Positions 49,517 through 58,930 are shown, counted from the first letter of the stretch. The stretch: DNA of 64,000 bases from Chitinophagales bacterium 33-2 (GCA_002050435.1 MWYV01000031.1:34513-98512), one strand, 5' to 3'. Numbers and translations: made by a program. Notes: a model not told the origin generated them from the letters alone.

Positions 49517-51169
49517 CTATTCAACCACCCCACTTTCGCTTTCTCCACGGTGGAATGGATAGCGATAATCCGTTGGCGGCACAAAAGTTTCTTTGATCGT
49601 TCTTGCACTCAGCCACCTGTATAAATTTAATAAGGAACCCGCTTTGTCATTCGTTCCACTTGCCCTTGCCCCACCAAATGGTTGCTGACCCACTACAGCT
49701 CCGGAAGGTTTGTCATTTATATAAAAATTGCCGGCAGCATTCCGCAGTTTTCTGTTGGCCAGTTCCACTGCATACCTGTCCTGGGCGATCACCGCTCCTG
49801 TTAATGCATAAGGTGAGGTTTCATCTACCAATGAAAGTGTTTCTTCAAATTTTTCCGCATCATACACATATAACGTCAATACGGGTCCGAAGATCTCTTC
49901 GCACATCGAAACGTATTTTGGATTCTTTGCTACGATAACAGTTGGATCTATAAAATAACCTTTTGATTTATCAAACCCACCTCCTATCAGGATCTCCGCA
50001 TCTTCATCTTTTTTGGCATTGGTGATGTAGGCAGCGATCCGGTCAAAACTTTTTTCATCAATGACAGCGTTGATAAAATTTTCAAAATCGTCAACCCTTC
50101 CCATTTTAAAAGACTTTACGCCTTCCACCAGCAATTGTTTTACTTCTTCCGCCATTGTAGAAGGAATATAAGCTCTTGAAGCAGCAGAACATTTCTGTCC
50201 CTGGTATTCAAAAGCTCCGCGCAACAGGGCTGTTGATACTACCCTGGGGTCAGCGGAATGATGGGCAATCACAAAATCCTTTCCACCGGTTTCACCAACG
50301 ATCCTGGGATAAGATCTGTAATTTGGAATGTTGGCTCCAATGGTCTTCCACATCTGGTTAAATACCCCGGTTGACCCCGTGAAATGAACACCCGCGAATT
50401 CCTTATGCGCAAAACAAATATTGCCTATTGTTGGACCATCAACATAAACCAGGTTGATGACACCATCAGGCAATCCAGCTTCCATTAAAACTTTCATGAT
50501 CATCTGGGCGGAATACACCTGCGTATTCGCCGGTTTCCATACCACTACATTGCCGCACATGGCAGCACTGGTTGGTAAATTACCTGCAATCGCAGTGAAA
50601 TTAAACGGCGTAACCGCCAGTACAAATCCTTCAAGCGGGCGGTACTCCATCCTGTTGTGCATACCGGGAACACTGAGGGGTTGTTGTTTGTAGATCTGGC
50701 TGAGAAAATGCACATTGAATTTCAGGAAGTCAATCAATTCACAGGCACTGTCGATCTCTGCCTGGAAAGCATTTTTGCTTTGTCCAAGCATGGTCGTGCC
50801 GTTTATTAAAAACCGGTACTTTGTTGCTAACAGATCCGCAGCACGCAAAAAGATATTGGCCCTGTTTTCCCAACTCATATTCGCCCAGGCTTCTTTTGCT
50901 TTGAGTGCTGACTCAATTGCCTGTTGAACGTGAGAGCCATCTCCAGCATGAAAATTTCCAAGCAGGTGCTTTTTTTCATGAGGAGGATGCAAAGGCATAG
51001 TGTTTCCTGTGCGAACTTCTTTCCCACCTATGTACATTGGAATATCTGCCTTTTGGCTTTTCAATGTTTCAAGTGCTTTTTTCAATGCAACTCTTTCTGC
51101 TGATCCCGGAGCATAACTCAGTACGGTTTCATTTACAGGAAGTGCATAATCAAAATATCCGAGATCCAT
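49517..51169 (-). CDS. pruA: L-glutamate gamma-semialdehyde (1-pyrroline-5-carboxylate) dehydrogenase
   Basis: PruA oxidises glutamate semialdehyde to glutamate with NAD+, the last step of proline breakdown. The 550-residue length fits the P5C dehydrogenase branch. Motifs are FNFTAIAGNLPTSAA (about 184-198), GETGGKDFV with catalytic Glu (about 293-301), and GAFEYQGQKCSAASRAYIP with the nucleophile Cys (about 316-334). The C-terminal NDKPSGAVVGQQPFGGARASG is also typical. The start is 9 nt downstream of the prfB stop, so it is probably co-transcribed with prfB. The stop codon lies in a short local duplication. Confidence 0.93.
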   Translation of the reverse strand: MDLGYFDYALPVNETVLSYAPGSAERVALKKALETLKSQKADIPMYIGGKEVRTGNTMPLHPPHEKKHLLGNFHAGDGSHVQQAIESALKAKEAWANMSWENRANIFLRAADLLATKYRFLINGTTMLGQSKNAFQAEIDSACELIDFLKFNVHFLSQIYKQQPLSVPGMHNRMEYRPLEGFVLAVTPFNFTAIAGNLPTSAAMCGNVVVWKPANTQVYSAQMIMKVLMEAGLPDGVINLVYVDGPTIGNICFAHKEFAGVHFTGSTGVFNQMWKTIGANIPNYRSYPRIVGETGGKDFVIAHHSADPRVVSTALLRGAFEYQGQKCSAASRAYIPSTMAEEVKQLLVEGVKSFKMGRVDDFENFINAVIDEKSFDRIAAYITNAKKDEDAEILIGGGFDKSKGYFIDPTVIVAKNPKYVSMCEEIFGPVLTLYVYDAEKFEETLSLVDETSPYALTGAVIAQDRYAVELANRKLRNAAGNFYINDKPSGAVVGQQPFGGARASGTNDKAGSLLNLYRWLSARTIKETFVPPTDYRYPFHRGESESGVVE

Positions 51170-51178
51170 AAATATGTA

Positions 51179-52274
51179 TTATTGGTTTGCTTCTTCTTTT
51201 TCAGACATGAGGTAGGCTTTAATAAAACCATCGAGCTCGCCATCCATTACCGGTCCAACATTGCCTACTTCATAATCTGTTCTGTGGTCCTTGATCATTT
51301 TGTACGGATGGAAAACATAACTTCTTATCTGGCTGCCCCATTCTATTTTTTTCTTGCTCGCATTGGTGGCATTCTTTAACTCCTGCCTTTTCCTCAATTC
51401 TTCTTCATACAACCTGCTCTTCAGCATTTGCATGGCTTTTTCACGGTTGCCCAGCTGTGACCTTTCTGTCTGGCACACCACAACGATGCCGGAGGAAAGG
51501 TGCGTCAGCATCACTTTTGTTTCCACCTTATTTACATTCTGGCCACCGGCACCTCCGCTCCTTGATGTTTCCATTTTAACATCGCTGTCTTTAACTTCAA
51601 TGTTGATGCTATCATCAACAAGAGGATAAACAAAAACTGAAGCAAAAGAAGTGTGACGTCTTGCATTTGAATCAAAAGGAGAAATGCGTACCAGCCGGTG
51701 TACACCGCTTTCGGCTTTAAGAAAACCGTAGGCAAAAGGGCCTTCAAACTGGATGGTTGCCGTTTTAATTCCTGCGCCATCGCCTTCAACCCAGTCAAGA
51801 ATCGTTACAGCCCAATCCTGCTTTTCTCCATACATGCGGTACATGCGCGAAAGGATCTCGGCCCAGTCCTGGCTTTCTGTTCCACCGGCTCCTGAATTAA
51901 TTTGCATCACGGCAGGCAGCTCATCTTCGGGCTGGTTGAGTGTGCTTTTGAATTCCGCTTCCTCTATAGCATCTATTGCCTTTGTGTAAGCTTTTTTTAC
52001 TTCTTCTTCAGTGCCCTCGCCTTCTTTCCAGAATTCAAACAGTACAGCAAAATCTTCAATGGAAGCATCAACCTCCTCATAAAGATGCACCCAGTATTCA
52101 TTTAATTTGATTTCTTTCAGAATAGCAGTCGCCCTGGAATTATCATCCCAAAACCCTTGCGAAAGCGAGCGTTGTTTATCCTGGTTTATTTTATCGTTTC
52201 TGTTCTCAACGTCAAAGAAACCTCCTCAGGACGACCAGGCGGTCCCTCATATCTTTAATTTGTTCTGTAGTCAT
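51179..52274 (-). CDS. prfB: peptide chain release factor 2, with +1 programmed frameshift
   Basis: RF2 releases peptides at UAA and UGA codons. The ATG at 52274 opens a 20-codon frame ([20 protein letters not shown]) that meets UGA at 52214-52212. Directly before it is AGGAGG-TTT-CTT, a Shine-Dalgarno-like stimulator and slippery CTT, so the site reads CTT TGA C. Slipping +1 continues in the frame 52213-51179 ([20 protein letters not shown] and on). The full product is about 364 residues, like E. coli RF2. The stop-codon tripeptide SPF and the catalytic GGQ ([11 protein letters not shown]) are present. Calls starting at 52090 would miss the N-terminus. A TATCTTCG box lies 8 nt upstream. Confidence 0.93.
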
Positions 52275-52282
52275 AGCGGGTG

Positions 52283-52290
52283 CGAAGATA
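52283..52290 (-). promoter_or_regulatory. TATCTTCG -7-like box upstream of prfB
   Basis: On the minus strand TATCTTCG is followed by CACC and ends 8 nt before the prfB ATG. It differs from TAnnTTTG at one base and would give a very short leader. No TTG at -33 was found. Confidence 0.35.
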
Positions 52291-52378
52291 ATGGTTTCTG
52301 CTTTGCTGAAAACCTGATGACTTGACTTCCAGGATAAAGGGTTGGCAAAGCTTTTGATTAAAATAAATAAAGAGGCGT

Positions 52379-52537
52379 ATGATTTTACTGGAGATGACAG
52401 ATGGATTAACAGAGTGTGTGCAGGAAGTTGCGTTTGGACTTTCCTTGGTTATTTCAGGATTATTCCTGTTTGAATATAAAAAGTTCAGGGAAGCTGAAGA
52501 AAAAAAAGAAATGCTGGACCAGTTTCTGAATGACTAA
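52379..52537 (+). CDS. small membrane protein of 52 residues
   Basis: ATG 52379 opens a 53-codon frame that ends at TAA 52535-52537. A GAGG lies a few bases upstream. The product has one hydrophobic helix (VAFGLSLVISGLFLF, about 17-31) followed by a charged, helical tail (EYKKFREAEEKKEMLDQF). Codon content looks coding-like, but no family was recognised. The MITE-like element begins 7 nt after the stop, so the gene's 3' context has been altered by insertion. Confidence 0.5.
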   Translation: MILLEMTDGLTECVQEVAFGLSLVISGLFLFEYKKFREAEEKKEMLDQFLND

Positions 52538-52544
52538 ACTTTAA

Positions 52545-52914
52545 TCACTGTTGTCCGGGGAAAGATTTTCTGAATCGCTGTATTGCTCCACCATGGGAAA
52601 AAACATTTCTTAGGAAAAATCAGGAGCAATTATGCGCACACACCCCCCCCAAATGTTATAAGATGATGTGCCTGGAATTTCATTTTGTGAGGAAACCTGG
52701 ATCTATTTGACACCAGCACCCTCCTTTTTTTTGCCCGCGGATGAACGCAGAAGACCAATCAGCGAAAAATCTGCGTAATCTGAGGGAAGTCTTTTCGTTG
52801 CCTGTTCACAAGGCTTCCGGCAACCTCAAAATGGTTGTCGGCCAGGTACGAGGCCCGCCAGCCTGAGGCAATTATCTTAAAAGTGATGTTTGATTCTTTA
52901 CCGGACAGCAGTGA
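52545..52914. mobile_element. MITE-like element, 370 bp, with terminal inverted repeats (copy 2)
   Basis: The left end TCACTGTTGTCCGG and right end CCGGACAGCAGTGA are inverted repeats. The left 26 bp and the right ~75 bp match copy 1 at 15695-15894. The middle is longer, with a C-tract near 52644-52652, an ATGAACGCAGAAG segment, and GAAAATCTGCGTAATCTG shared with copy 1. There is no transposase frame. Confidence 0.65.
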
Positions 52915-53054
52915 TTGACAATTAACTATTCACCATTGACCATTCACCAATTGATTGACGATCCTAAATCTACTTCAACTGCGGCGGCAGCTGATTGAAA
53001 ATTATTTTGAACCTCATTTTCGGGATGGCTATCTTGTGACATAAGTTTATTGAG
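52915..53054. promoter_or_regulatory. upstream region of the NTF2-like lipoprotein gene with candidate promoter
   Basis: TTG (53007-53009), a 20-nt spacer and TATCTTGT (53030-53037) resemble the Bacteroidetes promoter about 17 nt before the ATG at 53055. The first part repeats the ATTGACCATTCACC-type motif found elsewhere in the window. Confidence 0.4.
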
Positions 53055-53600
53055 ATGCAGCAAATCTTCTGCCGTTCCTTGTTTTTATCCGCCTGTTGTT
53101 TGTTTTTTGTAGTCGTGCTGACCGCTTCCTGTTCATCAAAAAAAACCGAGGCTGATCAACCCAAAAAAGAAAAGGTTTACTATCCTTATGCTCCAAGGCT
53201 TGACGTAGATTTTTCAGGTGGCGATGATACTAAAGCAAAGATTGTTTTGAATATCTGGCGAAGCATTGCAGGAGGTGATTTAAGCACATCTGCAACCTAT
53301 TTTGCAGACAGTCTTACCATGGTATTCCCAGGAAAAAGAATTTCTGGAGGAAAAGATTCCATATTACAAATATTTCAAACCCAAAGGGCAGGGCTGTCCA
53401 CACTTCAGCCGCACATAGACTATTGGAAACCGGTGTTTAATAAAGAAAAAAATGAAGACTGGGTTTTAATCTGGTTAAATCAGGAAGGAACCAAGCCGGA
53501 TAAAACACTGGACAGCTATGCAGTGCACCAGGTATGGAAATTTGATGTTGCCGGAAAAATATACCAGGTAATGGAATATAGAAGTCAGTGGGAATGGTGA
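53055..53600 (+). CDS. SnoaL/NTF2-like lipoprotein
   Basis: The 181-residue protein has a lipoprotein signal with lipobox LTASC (Cys about 27), a short Lys/Glu-rich linker, and an NTF2-like alpha+beta cone. It shows AKIVLNIWRSIAGGDL (helix), then FADSLTMVFPGKRISGGKDSI and a C-terminal VHQVWKFDVAGKIYQVMEYRSQW. NTF2-like domains act as ligand-binding or catalytic pockets; none can be assigned here. It lies 107 nt upstream of ung on the same strand. A conserved catalytic Asp-His pair is not evident. Confidence 0.72.
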   Translation: MQQIFCRSLFLSACCLFFVVVLTASCSSKKTEADQPKKEKVYYPYAPRLDVDFSGGDDTKAKIVLNIWRSIAGGDLSTSATYFADSLTMVFPGKRISGGKDSILQIFQTQRAGLSTLQPHIDYWKPVFNKEKNEDWVLIWLNQEGTKPDKTLDSYAVHQVWKFDVAGKIYQVMEYRSQWEW

Positions 53601-53707
53601 TTGCTGCATTCAATGCTGTACTGTTTTTTTTAAAGCCCTTTAAATATTTAATGCAAGAAAGAATTCGCAATTCATTCTATAATTACCTTCATTTGAAACC
53701 GGGGCAG

Positions 53708-54379
53708 ATGAATGTAAAGATCGAGGCATCTTGGAAGAAAGTCTTAAAAGAAGAGTTCAACAAAACCTATTTTAAACAGGTGACTGCGCATATTAAAACA
53801 GAAAGAGAGCAGGGAAAAAACCTGTATCCCCCGGGAAGTCAGATCTTTAATGCTTTTGATAAAACGCCATTTGATAAAGTGAAAGTGGTAATCCTGGGAC
53901 AGGACCCCTACCACGGAGCAGGACAGGCAATGGGTTTGTGTTTTTCTGTGCCCAAAGGGATTCCTCCTCCTCCCTCTCTTATCAACATATTTAAAGAATT
54001 AAAAGAAGATACAGGAATGGCTGTTCCCAATCATGGTGATTTAAGTTCCTGGGCGGACGAAGGTGTGCTTTTACTGAACGCTTCCTTAACCGTGCGATCA
54101 GGTGAGCCCATGAGCCACAGTAAAATCGGCTGGCAGGTGTTTACCGATCAGGTGATTCAGAAAATATCAGATTTGAAACAACATGTTGTATTCATTCTCT
54201 GGGGAAAATTTGCACAGGAAAAAGCCTCGCTCATCCAGGTAAATAAACATTGCATATTAAAAGCACCTCATCCTTCGCCACTTTCTGCACATAGTGGTTT
54301 CCTGGGTTGCCGGCATTTTTCCAAAACCAACCATTACCTTATGAAAACCAACCAGGATCCTGTGAACTGGTCTTTATAA
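53708..54379 (+). CDS. ung: uracil-DNA glycosylase, family 1
   Basis: Ung removes uracil from DNA. The protein is 223 residues from the ATG at 53708; the frame runs upstream to 53588, but the extra residues are not family-like. Motif A is GQDPYHG with catalytic Asp (about 63-69), LLLNASLTV (about 121-129) is the uracil pocket, and HPSPLSAHSGFLG (about 186-198) contains the catalytic His. Length fits the family. plsC follows 9 nt later. Confidence 0.95.
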   Translation: MNVKIEASWKKVLKEEFNKTYFKQVTAHIKTEREQGKNLYPPGSQIFNAFDKTPFDKVKVVILGQDPYHGAGQAMGLCFSVPKGIPPPPSLINIFKELKEDTGMAVPNHGDLSSWADEGVLLLNASLTVRSGEPMSHSKIGWQVFTDQVIQKISDLKQHVVFILWGKFAQEKASLIQVNKHCILKAPHPSPLSAHSGFLGCRHFSKTNHYLMKTNQDPVNWSL

Positions 54380-54388
54380 TCTATAGAA

Positions 54389-55123
54389 ATGGTAAAAAAT
54401 ATTATTGCCAGGATCATGGCGGTTTGGGCCATACTTGTTTTTATTACAACAATGCTGATCGTTTGGATTCCAGCATGGATCACCAGTTTCTGGCCCGAAC
54501 CCAAAAGAACGATCTATGTGTTCAGGATCTTCAATGCGTGGATGGCATTTTTTTTAATCATGACAGGCGTAAGAAAAAAGATCACAGGAAAACATCATTT
54601 CAAAAAAGGCGAAGCCTACGTTGTTGTGTGCAACCATAATTCTTTTATGGATGTTCCGCTGGCAAGTCCTGCTATTCCCGGTGCCAATAAAACAATTGCA
54701 AAAGAAGAAATGGCAAAGATCCCCATATTTGGTATGGTCTACTCACGTGGAAGTGTACTTGTAAACAGGAAGAGTGAAGAAAGCAGGCGAAGAAGTTATA
54801 CCAAAATGAAGGAAGTGTTGCAAATGGGTTTACACATGTGCATTTACCCTGAAGGAACGAGAAATAAATCAGGCGAACCACTTCAACGATTTCATGACGG
54901 CGCATTTAAATTAGCAGTGGAAACCGGCAAATCTGTTTTACCTGCTGTAATCTTTGATACAGTGAAAGTTTTACCTACAGACAAAACTTTTTATTTCTGG
55001 CCCCATCCTGTTGAAATGCATTTTCTTGAACCAATAGCGGTGGCAAATAAAACGACGCAACAATTAAAAGAAGAAGTATTTGAAACCATGAAACAATATT
55101 ACCTGCAACATCAAAAATTATAA
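54389..55123 (+). CDS. plsC: 1-acyl-sn-glycerol-3-phosphate acyltransferase
   Basis: This is a 244-residue membrane acyltransferase of phospholipid synthesis. One N-terminal hydrophobic segment (about 8-28) precedes the catalytic NHNSFMD (about 78-84) with its His-x4-Asp, and the EGTRNKSGEP substrate motif (about 152-161). The IPIFGMVYSRG block between them is also typical. Its stop overlaps the convergent LptD-like gene by 13 nt. The neighbourhood of envelope genes fits a lipid role. Confidence 0.9.
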   Translation: MVKNIIARIMAVWAILVFITTMLIVWIPAWITSFWPEPKRTIYVFRIFNAWMAFFLIMTGVRKKITGKHHFKKGEAYVVVCNHNSFMDVPLASPAIPGANKTIAKEEMAKIPIFGMVYSRGSVLVNRKSEESRRRSYTKMKEVLQMGLHMCIYPEGTRNKSGEPLQRFHDGAFKLAVETGKSVLPAVIFDTVKVLPTDKTFYFWPHPVEMHFLEPIAVANKTTQQLKEEVFETMKQYYLQHQKL

Positions 55124-57834
55124 AAATAGCGGGTGCGGTTCACACGCAGGTTCTGCAAAACAGAGGATTTGGGATTGATGGTTATATTGAAATAACGCGT
55201 CTGATTAATAGGCACCACTGATATTGACATTTGCCAGCAATGCATATCTCTGGAAATGGTCATGGTAAATTGTGTCAGCTGCAGGGCGTTGAAATCAAAA
55301 TAACCCGTAGTGCTGAAATTCCATTTTGGCGTTAGGCTGAAACTGTTGTTAAAAGAAACACTTGAATTCACCTCAGTGGTAAACCCTGAAAAATCGGGTT
55401 TCAGTCTTCGGAAAAAATTGAGCGAATAAGAAAGATCCAGTGACCATGGAATATTAAAATCTACAAATTCCGCTGGGTTTCTTCTCATATAATCCTGGAG
55501 CCTTTGCTGATCTCCAATATAATTTGGATCCCTGCCCTGTGGATTTAATGGATTCAGGCCCTCGCCCGGGCGGGGACCTGCTCCCAGAGTTCCGTCACGC
55601 GGTTTGCTTTGAAAGCGGGTGGACATGGAAATGCTGCCACTGGTGATCCTTCCCGGAGAAAACCGGTTACCCTGCCATACAAAACGGTCAATGTTTCTTC
55701 CAAAAGAATCCACCTGGTAAGGGTCAAGTAGGGCCTGCGCGGAAATATTTATTTTGTCAAGCAGGTTACTGCGCAGGTACAGTGAAAATGGTTGCAGCTT
55801 TAATGAATCGCTGAGGAAATTGTATTCGCTGTTGAACCCAAAACCATCAATGATGCGGATCTTTCTCACAGCCGCATCACCTGTGTCTTTCCTGCTGCGC
55901 CACTTCATTTCGAGGTTGTTATCTAAACCGAAACTAATGCCGCCATATTTTCCGTAAGAATAACCCCTGTAGATCATGTTGTTCTCAAACTGGCTCAATA
56001 CATCCATCCTTCCAGAAGGACTTGTTTGTATTACATCAAAATTATTTTTGGAAAGATTGGGCCTGTAATTTAAACTGAACTGCGGCCTGATCACATGTCG
56101 CAAGGCGATGAGTCTTGAACTTTTAAAATTAAAGGTTCCATAAACAGTTGTGTTAAACGACAATCCAAAACTCACCTGCCTGTCGGTATAAAAACCTTTC
56201 GAATTGGAAAGTGTGTCCACTTTCTGGGTAAGGTTGTTCCAGTTACGTCTTATCCTGTTGGTGAGCCAGGTTTCTTCATAACTCACAAAAGGTGAAACAA
56301 TAAATTTTCCAAGTGGAGGTAAAGCAATCAGCAAGGGAATCCGGTGTTGTGCCCCCCACTGCAAAGTATCCAGCAAACTTTTAAAACTGTTTTTAGCTGT
56401 ATCGTAAAAAGAGATCTGGTTGCGGAAATTTCCCTGGTAACCAATACCCAGTTTCTCATACCATTTTGGCGAACCAATCATTTCCTTTCTTTGCAAAGGA
56501 TAAATGGTAGCTATTGTAAATCCTGCATCGGGTAAATTGATGTTCACCAGGCCTGTAGCATTGTTCTGGTTATGGTTGGCGCTCATCGTAAGGTTATATG
56601 GTTTACCCACCCAGGTTTTGGAATAGGAGATGGAAGATGTGAGCTGGTTCTGCACATTGCGCAAAGGATTGTTTGCTACGAACTGGTTGTATTTTGTTGA
56701 TCCTGCATTTACACTGGCAGAAAAATTGGTTCCGGGTTTTGCTTTCTGGTCAACATAGTGGTTCCAGTTAATAAAAAAAGTTTTGACCAGGCTAAAATCA
56801 GGATCGCCTTTGAAATTAAATTTTGTACGCTGCAGGCTGATATTAAAACCACCACTGTACCGGTATCTTTTTCGATAGGTGGGAATCAGGTTGGCACTCC
56901 AGCCACCATAGGAATATAAATTACCTCTGAGCGTTACATCCAGGTAATCGTTGATTACATGATAATATCCGAGACCTTCCAGTCCAAGACCGAATTGTTC
57001 ATTCACCGTAAACTGAGGTGGAAGAATGCCTGAATGCCTGCCACGGTTTAAAGGAAAAATGCCAAAGGGAAGGTAAATAGGAACAGGCACGCCTTCAAAC
57101 TCCGGGTGTATGGGTCCTGTTACAGCAATTTTGTTGGCAATGAATTTTCCTTTGCTACTTACAAACCCGAAATGCGGCTCATCAAAATCACATGTGGTCA
57201 TGATCACGCGGCGCGCAAATGTGGTAGTAGCATTTACCTTTTTAAATAAAGCAGCATTTACAAAAAATTCATCCTGCCTTGTAAATGTATTTTTTGTTAA
57301 TCCTTTTTGTGTTTTGAAATTGAACTGAATGGTATCGCTCTGAAAATTTTCTTCACCCTGCTGGAAATGCGCACGCGCCACTACCCTGCCCAGCGAATCC
57401 TTTGCATTGAAAGCGGTAACAATATTGGTTGCCTGGTTCATTTCAACCCTGGGTGCTGTTAGTACTACATCTTTATAAGTGGTTTTGGTTTGACCATACA
57501 GGATAAAGATCTTTTGTTTCACCAGCAATACGGCACTGTCGGTGGCTTCATAATTTATTGGCGCATCCAGTGTGTCCTTCGACATTTTTAATGAAAATGT
57601 ATCCGTGCGGATACGCGGAACGGAATCGATAATTATAGAATCTGATGCGGCACTGTCTGCACTTATAGGGCGTGGAAGATTTTTAAGAGGAACCGTATCT
57701 TTTGTTAAAGGGCTGGTAATAACGGTTGTCTGAAAGCCTTTAGCCGATGCACTTCCTGTTATAATAAGGCAAAAAGCCAGACTTACAAGAGGAAAACAAA
57801 AAATTTTTAAATTAAATTTGTGCAGTCGGTTCAT
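55111..57834 (-). CDS. LptD-like LPS assembly outer-membrane protein
   Basis: The 907-residue exported protein resembles Bacteroidota LptD, which inserts lipopolysaccharide into the outer leaflet. After a signal peptide (ending about SASAKG, 33) there is an OstA-type beta-jellyroll (about 90-215) with VVARAHFQQGEENFQSDTI (split at 146-164). The linker then has PIYLPFGIFPLNRGRHSGILPP (split at about 252-273), a hallmark of the family, and a long barrel follows to the C-terminal Phe. A TATTTTTG box (57845-57852) lies just upstream. An LptA-like gene is at 61228, so two Lpt components occur within 6 kb. Confidence 0.88.
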   Translation of the reverse strand: MNRLHKFNLKIFCFPLVSLAFCLIITGSASAKGFQTTVITSPLTKDTVPLKNLPRPISADSAASDSIIIDSVPRIRTDTFSLKMSKDTLDAPINYEATDSAVLLVKQKIFILYGQTKTTYKDVVLTAPRVEMNQATNIVTAFNAKDSLGRVVARAHFQQGEENFQSDTIQFNFKTQKGLTKNTFTRQDEFFVNAALFKKVNATTTFARRVIMTTCDFDEPHFGFVSSKGKFIANKIAVTGPIHPEFEGVPVPIYLPFGIFPLNRGRHSGILPPQFTVNEQFGLGLEGLGYYHVINDYLDVTLRGNLYSYGGWSANLIPTYRKRYRYSGGFNISLQRTKFNFKGDPDFSLVKTFFINWNHYVDQKAKPGTNFSASVNAGSTKYNQFVANNPLRNVQNQLTSSISYSKTWVGKPYNLTMSANHNQNNATGLVNINLPDAGFTIATIYPLQRKEMIGSPKWYEKLGIGYQGNFRNQISFYDTAKNSFKSLLDTLQWGAQHRIPLLIALPPLGKFIVSPFVSYEETWLTNRIRRNWNNLTQKVDTLSNSKGFYTDRQVSFGLSFNTTVYGTFNFKSSRLIALRHVIRPQFSLNYRPNLSKNNFDVIQTSPSGRMDVLSQFENNMIYRGYSYGKYGGISFGLDNNLEMKWRSRKDTGDAAVRKIRIIDGFGFNSEYNFLSDSLKLQPFSLYLRSNLLDKINISAQALLDPYQVDSFGRNIDRFVWQGNRFSPGRITSGSISMSTRFQSKPRDGTLGAGPRPGEGLNPLNPQGRDPNYIGDQQRLQDYMRRNPAEFVDFNIPWSLDLSYSLNFFRRLKPDFSGFTTEVNSSVSFNNSFSLTPKWNFSTTGYFDFNALQLTQFTMTISRDMHCWQMSISVVPINQTRYFNITINPKSSVLQNLRVNRTRYFYNF

Positions 57835-57844
57835 AAGCTCAAAA

Positions 57845-57852
57845 CAAAAATA
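57845..57852 (-). promoter_or_regulatory. TAnnTTTG -7 box, probable promoter of the LptD-like gene
   Basis: TATTTTTG on the minus strand ends 10 nt before the ATG at 57834. The -33 element is not clear. Confidence 0.4.
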
Positions 57853-57907
57853 ACCTTTTGAAAATTAAAGAATTTGTGAAGATTACTAACCGCTCAACTA
57901 ATCCTAT

Positions 57908-58930
57908 ATGCTAAAAAAAACCTTTTTTTCACTGTTCTGCTTTTTTACTGCATTGACGATTTTGTCATTTACCCAAAGGGATCAAAAACCCATTAAAACC
58001 ATCATCATCGACCCCGGACATGGTGGTTACGACCAGGGAGCTCCCGGATTAATTTCTACTGAAGCGCAAATTTCGCTTGCCCTGAGTTTAAAATTGGGCG
58101 ATAAGATCGCAAAGGAAATGCCTGATGTTAAAGCATTATTTACCAGGGCTACGGATATCATACCCGGGAACAGCAGGGACAAAAATGAAGGCTTGCGATA
58201 CCGTGCAGACTTTGCCAACAAATCGAGGGCGGATCTTTTTATCAGCATTCATTGCAATGCTGCAGGGAAAGCGCCGGGCGGCTGGAATGAAAGAAGAATT
58301 GTTGGGTATGATGAAAAGATCAGTTACAGGGGAACCGGCAAAAAGAAAAGGAAGATCGTGACCAAAATTCCGATATATGAAACTTTCTGGGTGCATAACC
58401 ATGCAAAGGGTACGGAAACATTTATCTGGACAGCAAAGGAAAGCGCACACAAAGGAAAAATGGTAGGTGATCATTCGGAATTTGCTTCTTATGCCGATGA
58501 CAGCTCCATCATCATGCCCGAAAACGATCCCGTGATCAACGCAATGAAACTGGTGTACACGAAAAAATATTTTCTTAAAAGTCTGAAGCTGGCAGAATTG
58601 GTTCAGCATGAATTTGAAAATACAGGACGGATCAACCGGGGTGTCAAACAAAGAAATGATATAGGCATCTGGGTGCTTCATGCCACGGGTATGCCCAGCA
58701 TTCTTGTGGAAGCCGGTTTCATCACAAATAAAGAAGAAGAAGAATACATGAACAGTTCTGAAGGGCAGGAAGAAATTGTGAACAGTATTTCAAATGCTGT
58801 TAAAAAATACCTGGATGGACTAGATGTGCCCCGAAAAGGGAATGATGCAGAAGTGGTAAATGACGGAACCAGCGCAATTTTACAAAACAACAGGAAACAA
58901 ATTTTTAAAAAACCCGTTGTGTTAATATAA
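57908..58930 (+). CDS. N-acetylmuramoyl-L-alanine amidase (Amidase_3), copy 1
   Basis: This exported 340-residue peptidoglycan amidase has a signal peptide (MLKKTFFSLFCFFTALTIL). The zinc site comprises IIDPGHGG (about 37-44), a Glu in the following helix, and SIHCNA (about 117-122); the catalytic Glu is in VEAGFITN (about 265-272). A large Lys/Arg-rich insertion sits between them (about 125-215). Such enzymes cleave the peptide stem during cell separation. A second amidase gene starts about 95 nt downstream. The gene is divergent from the LptD-like gene. Confidence 0.92.
   Translation: MLKKTFFSLFCFFTALTILSFTQRDQKPIKTIIIDPGHGGYDQGAPGLISTEAQISLALSLKLGDKIAKEMPDVKALFTRATDIIPGNSRDKNEGLRYRADFANKSRADLFISIHCNAAGKAPGGWNERRIVGYDEKISYRGTGKKKRKIVTKIPIYETFWVHNHAKGTETFIWTAKESAHKGKMVGDHSEFASYADDSSIIMPENDPVINAMKLVYTKKYFLKSLKLAELVQHEFENTGRINRGVKQRNDIGIWVLHATGMPSILVEAGFITNKEEEEYMNSSEGQEEIVNSISNAVKKYLDGLDVPRKGNDAEVVNDGTSAILQNNRKQIFKKPVVLI

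Noticed and set aside
53588..53707. 40-residue N-terminal extension of the uracil-DNA glycosylase frame
   Set aside because: It overlaps the lipoprotein gene's 3' end and is not family-like; the ATG at 53708 gives the normal length.
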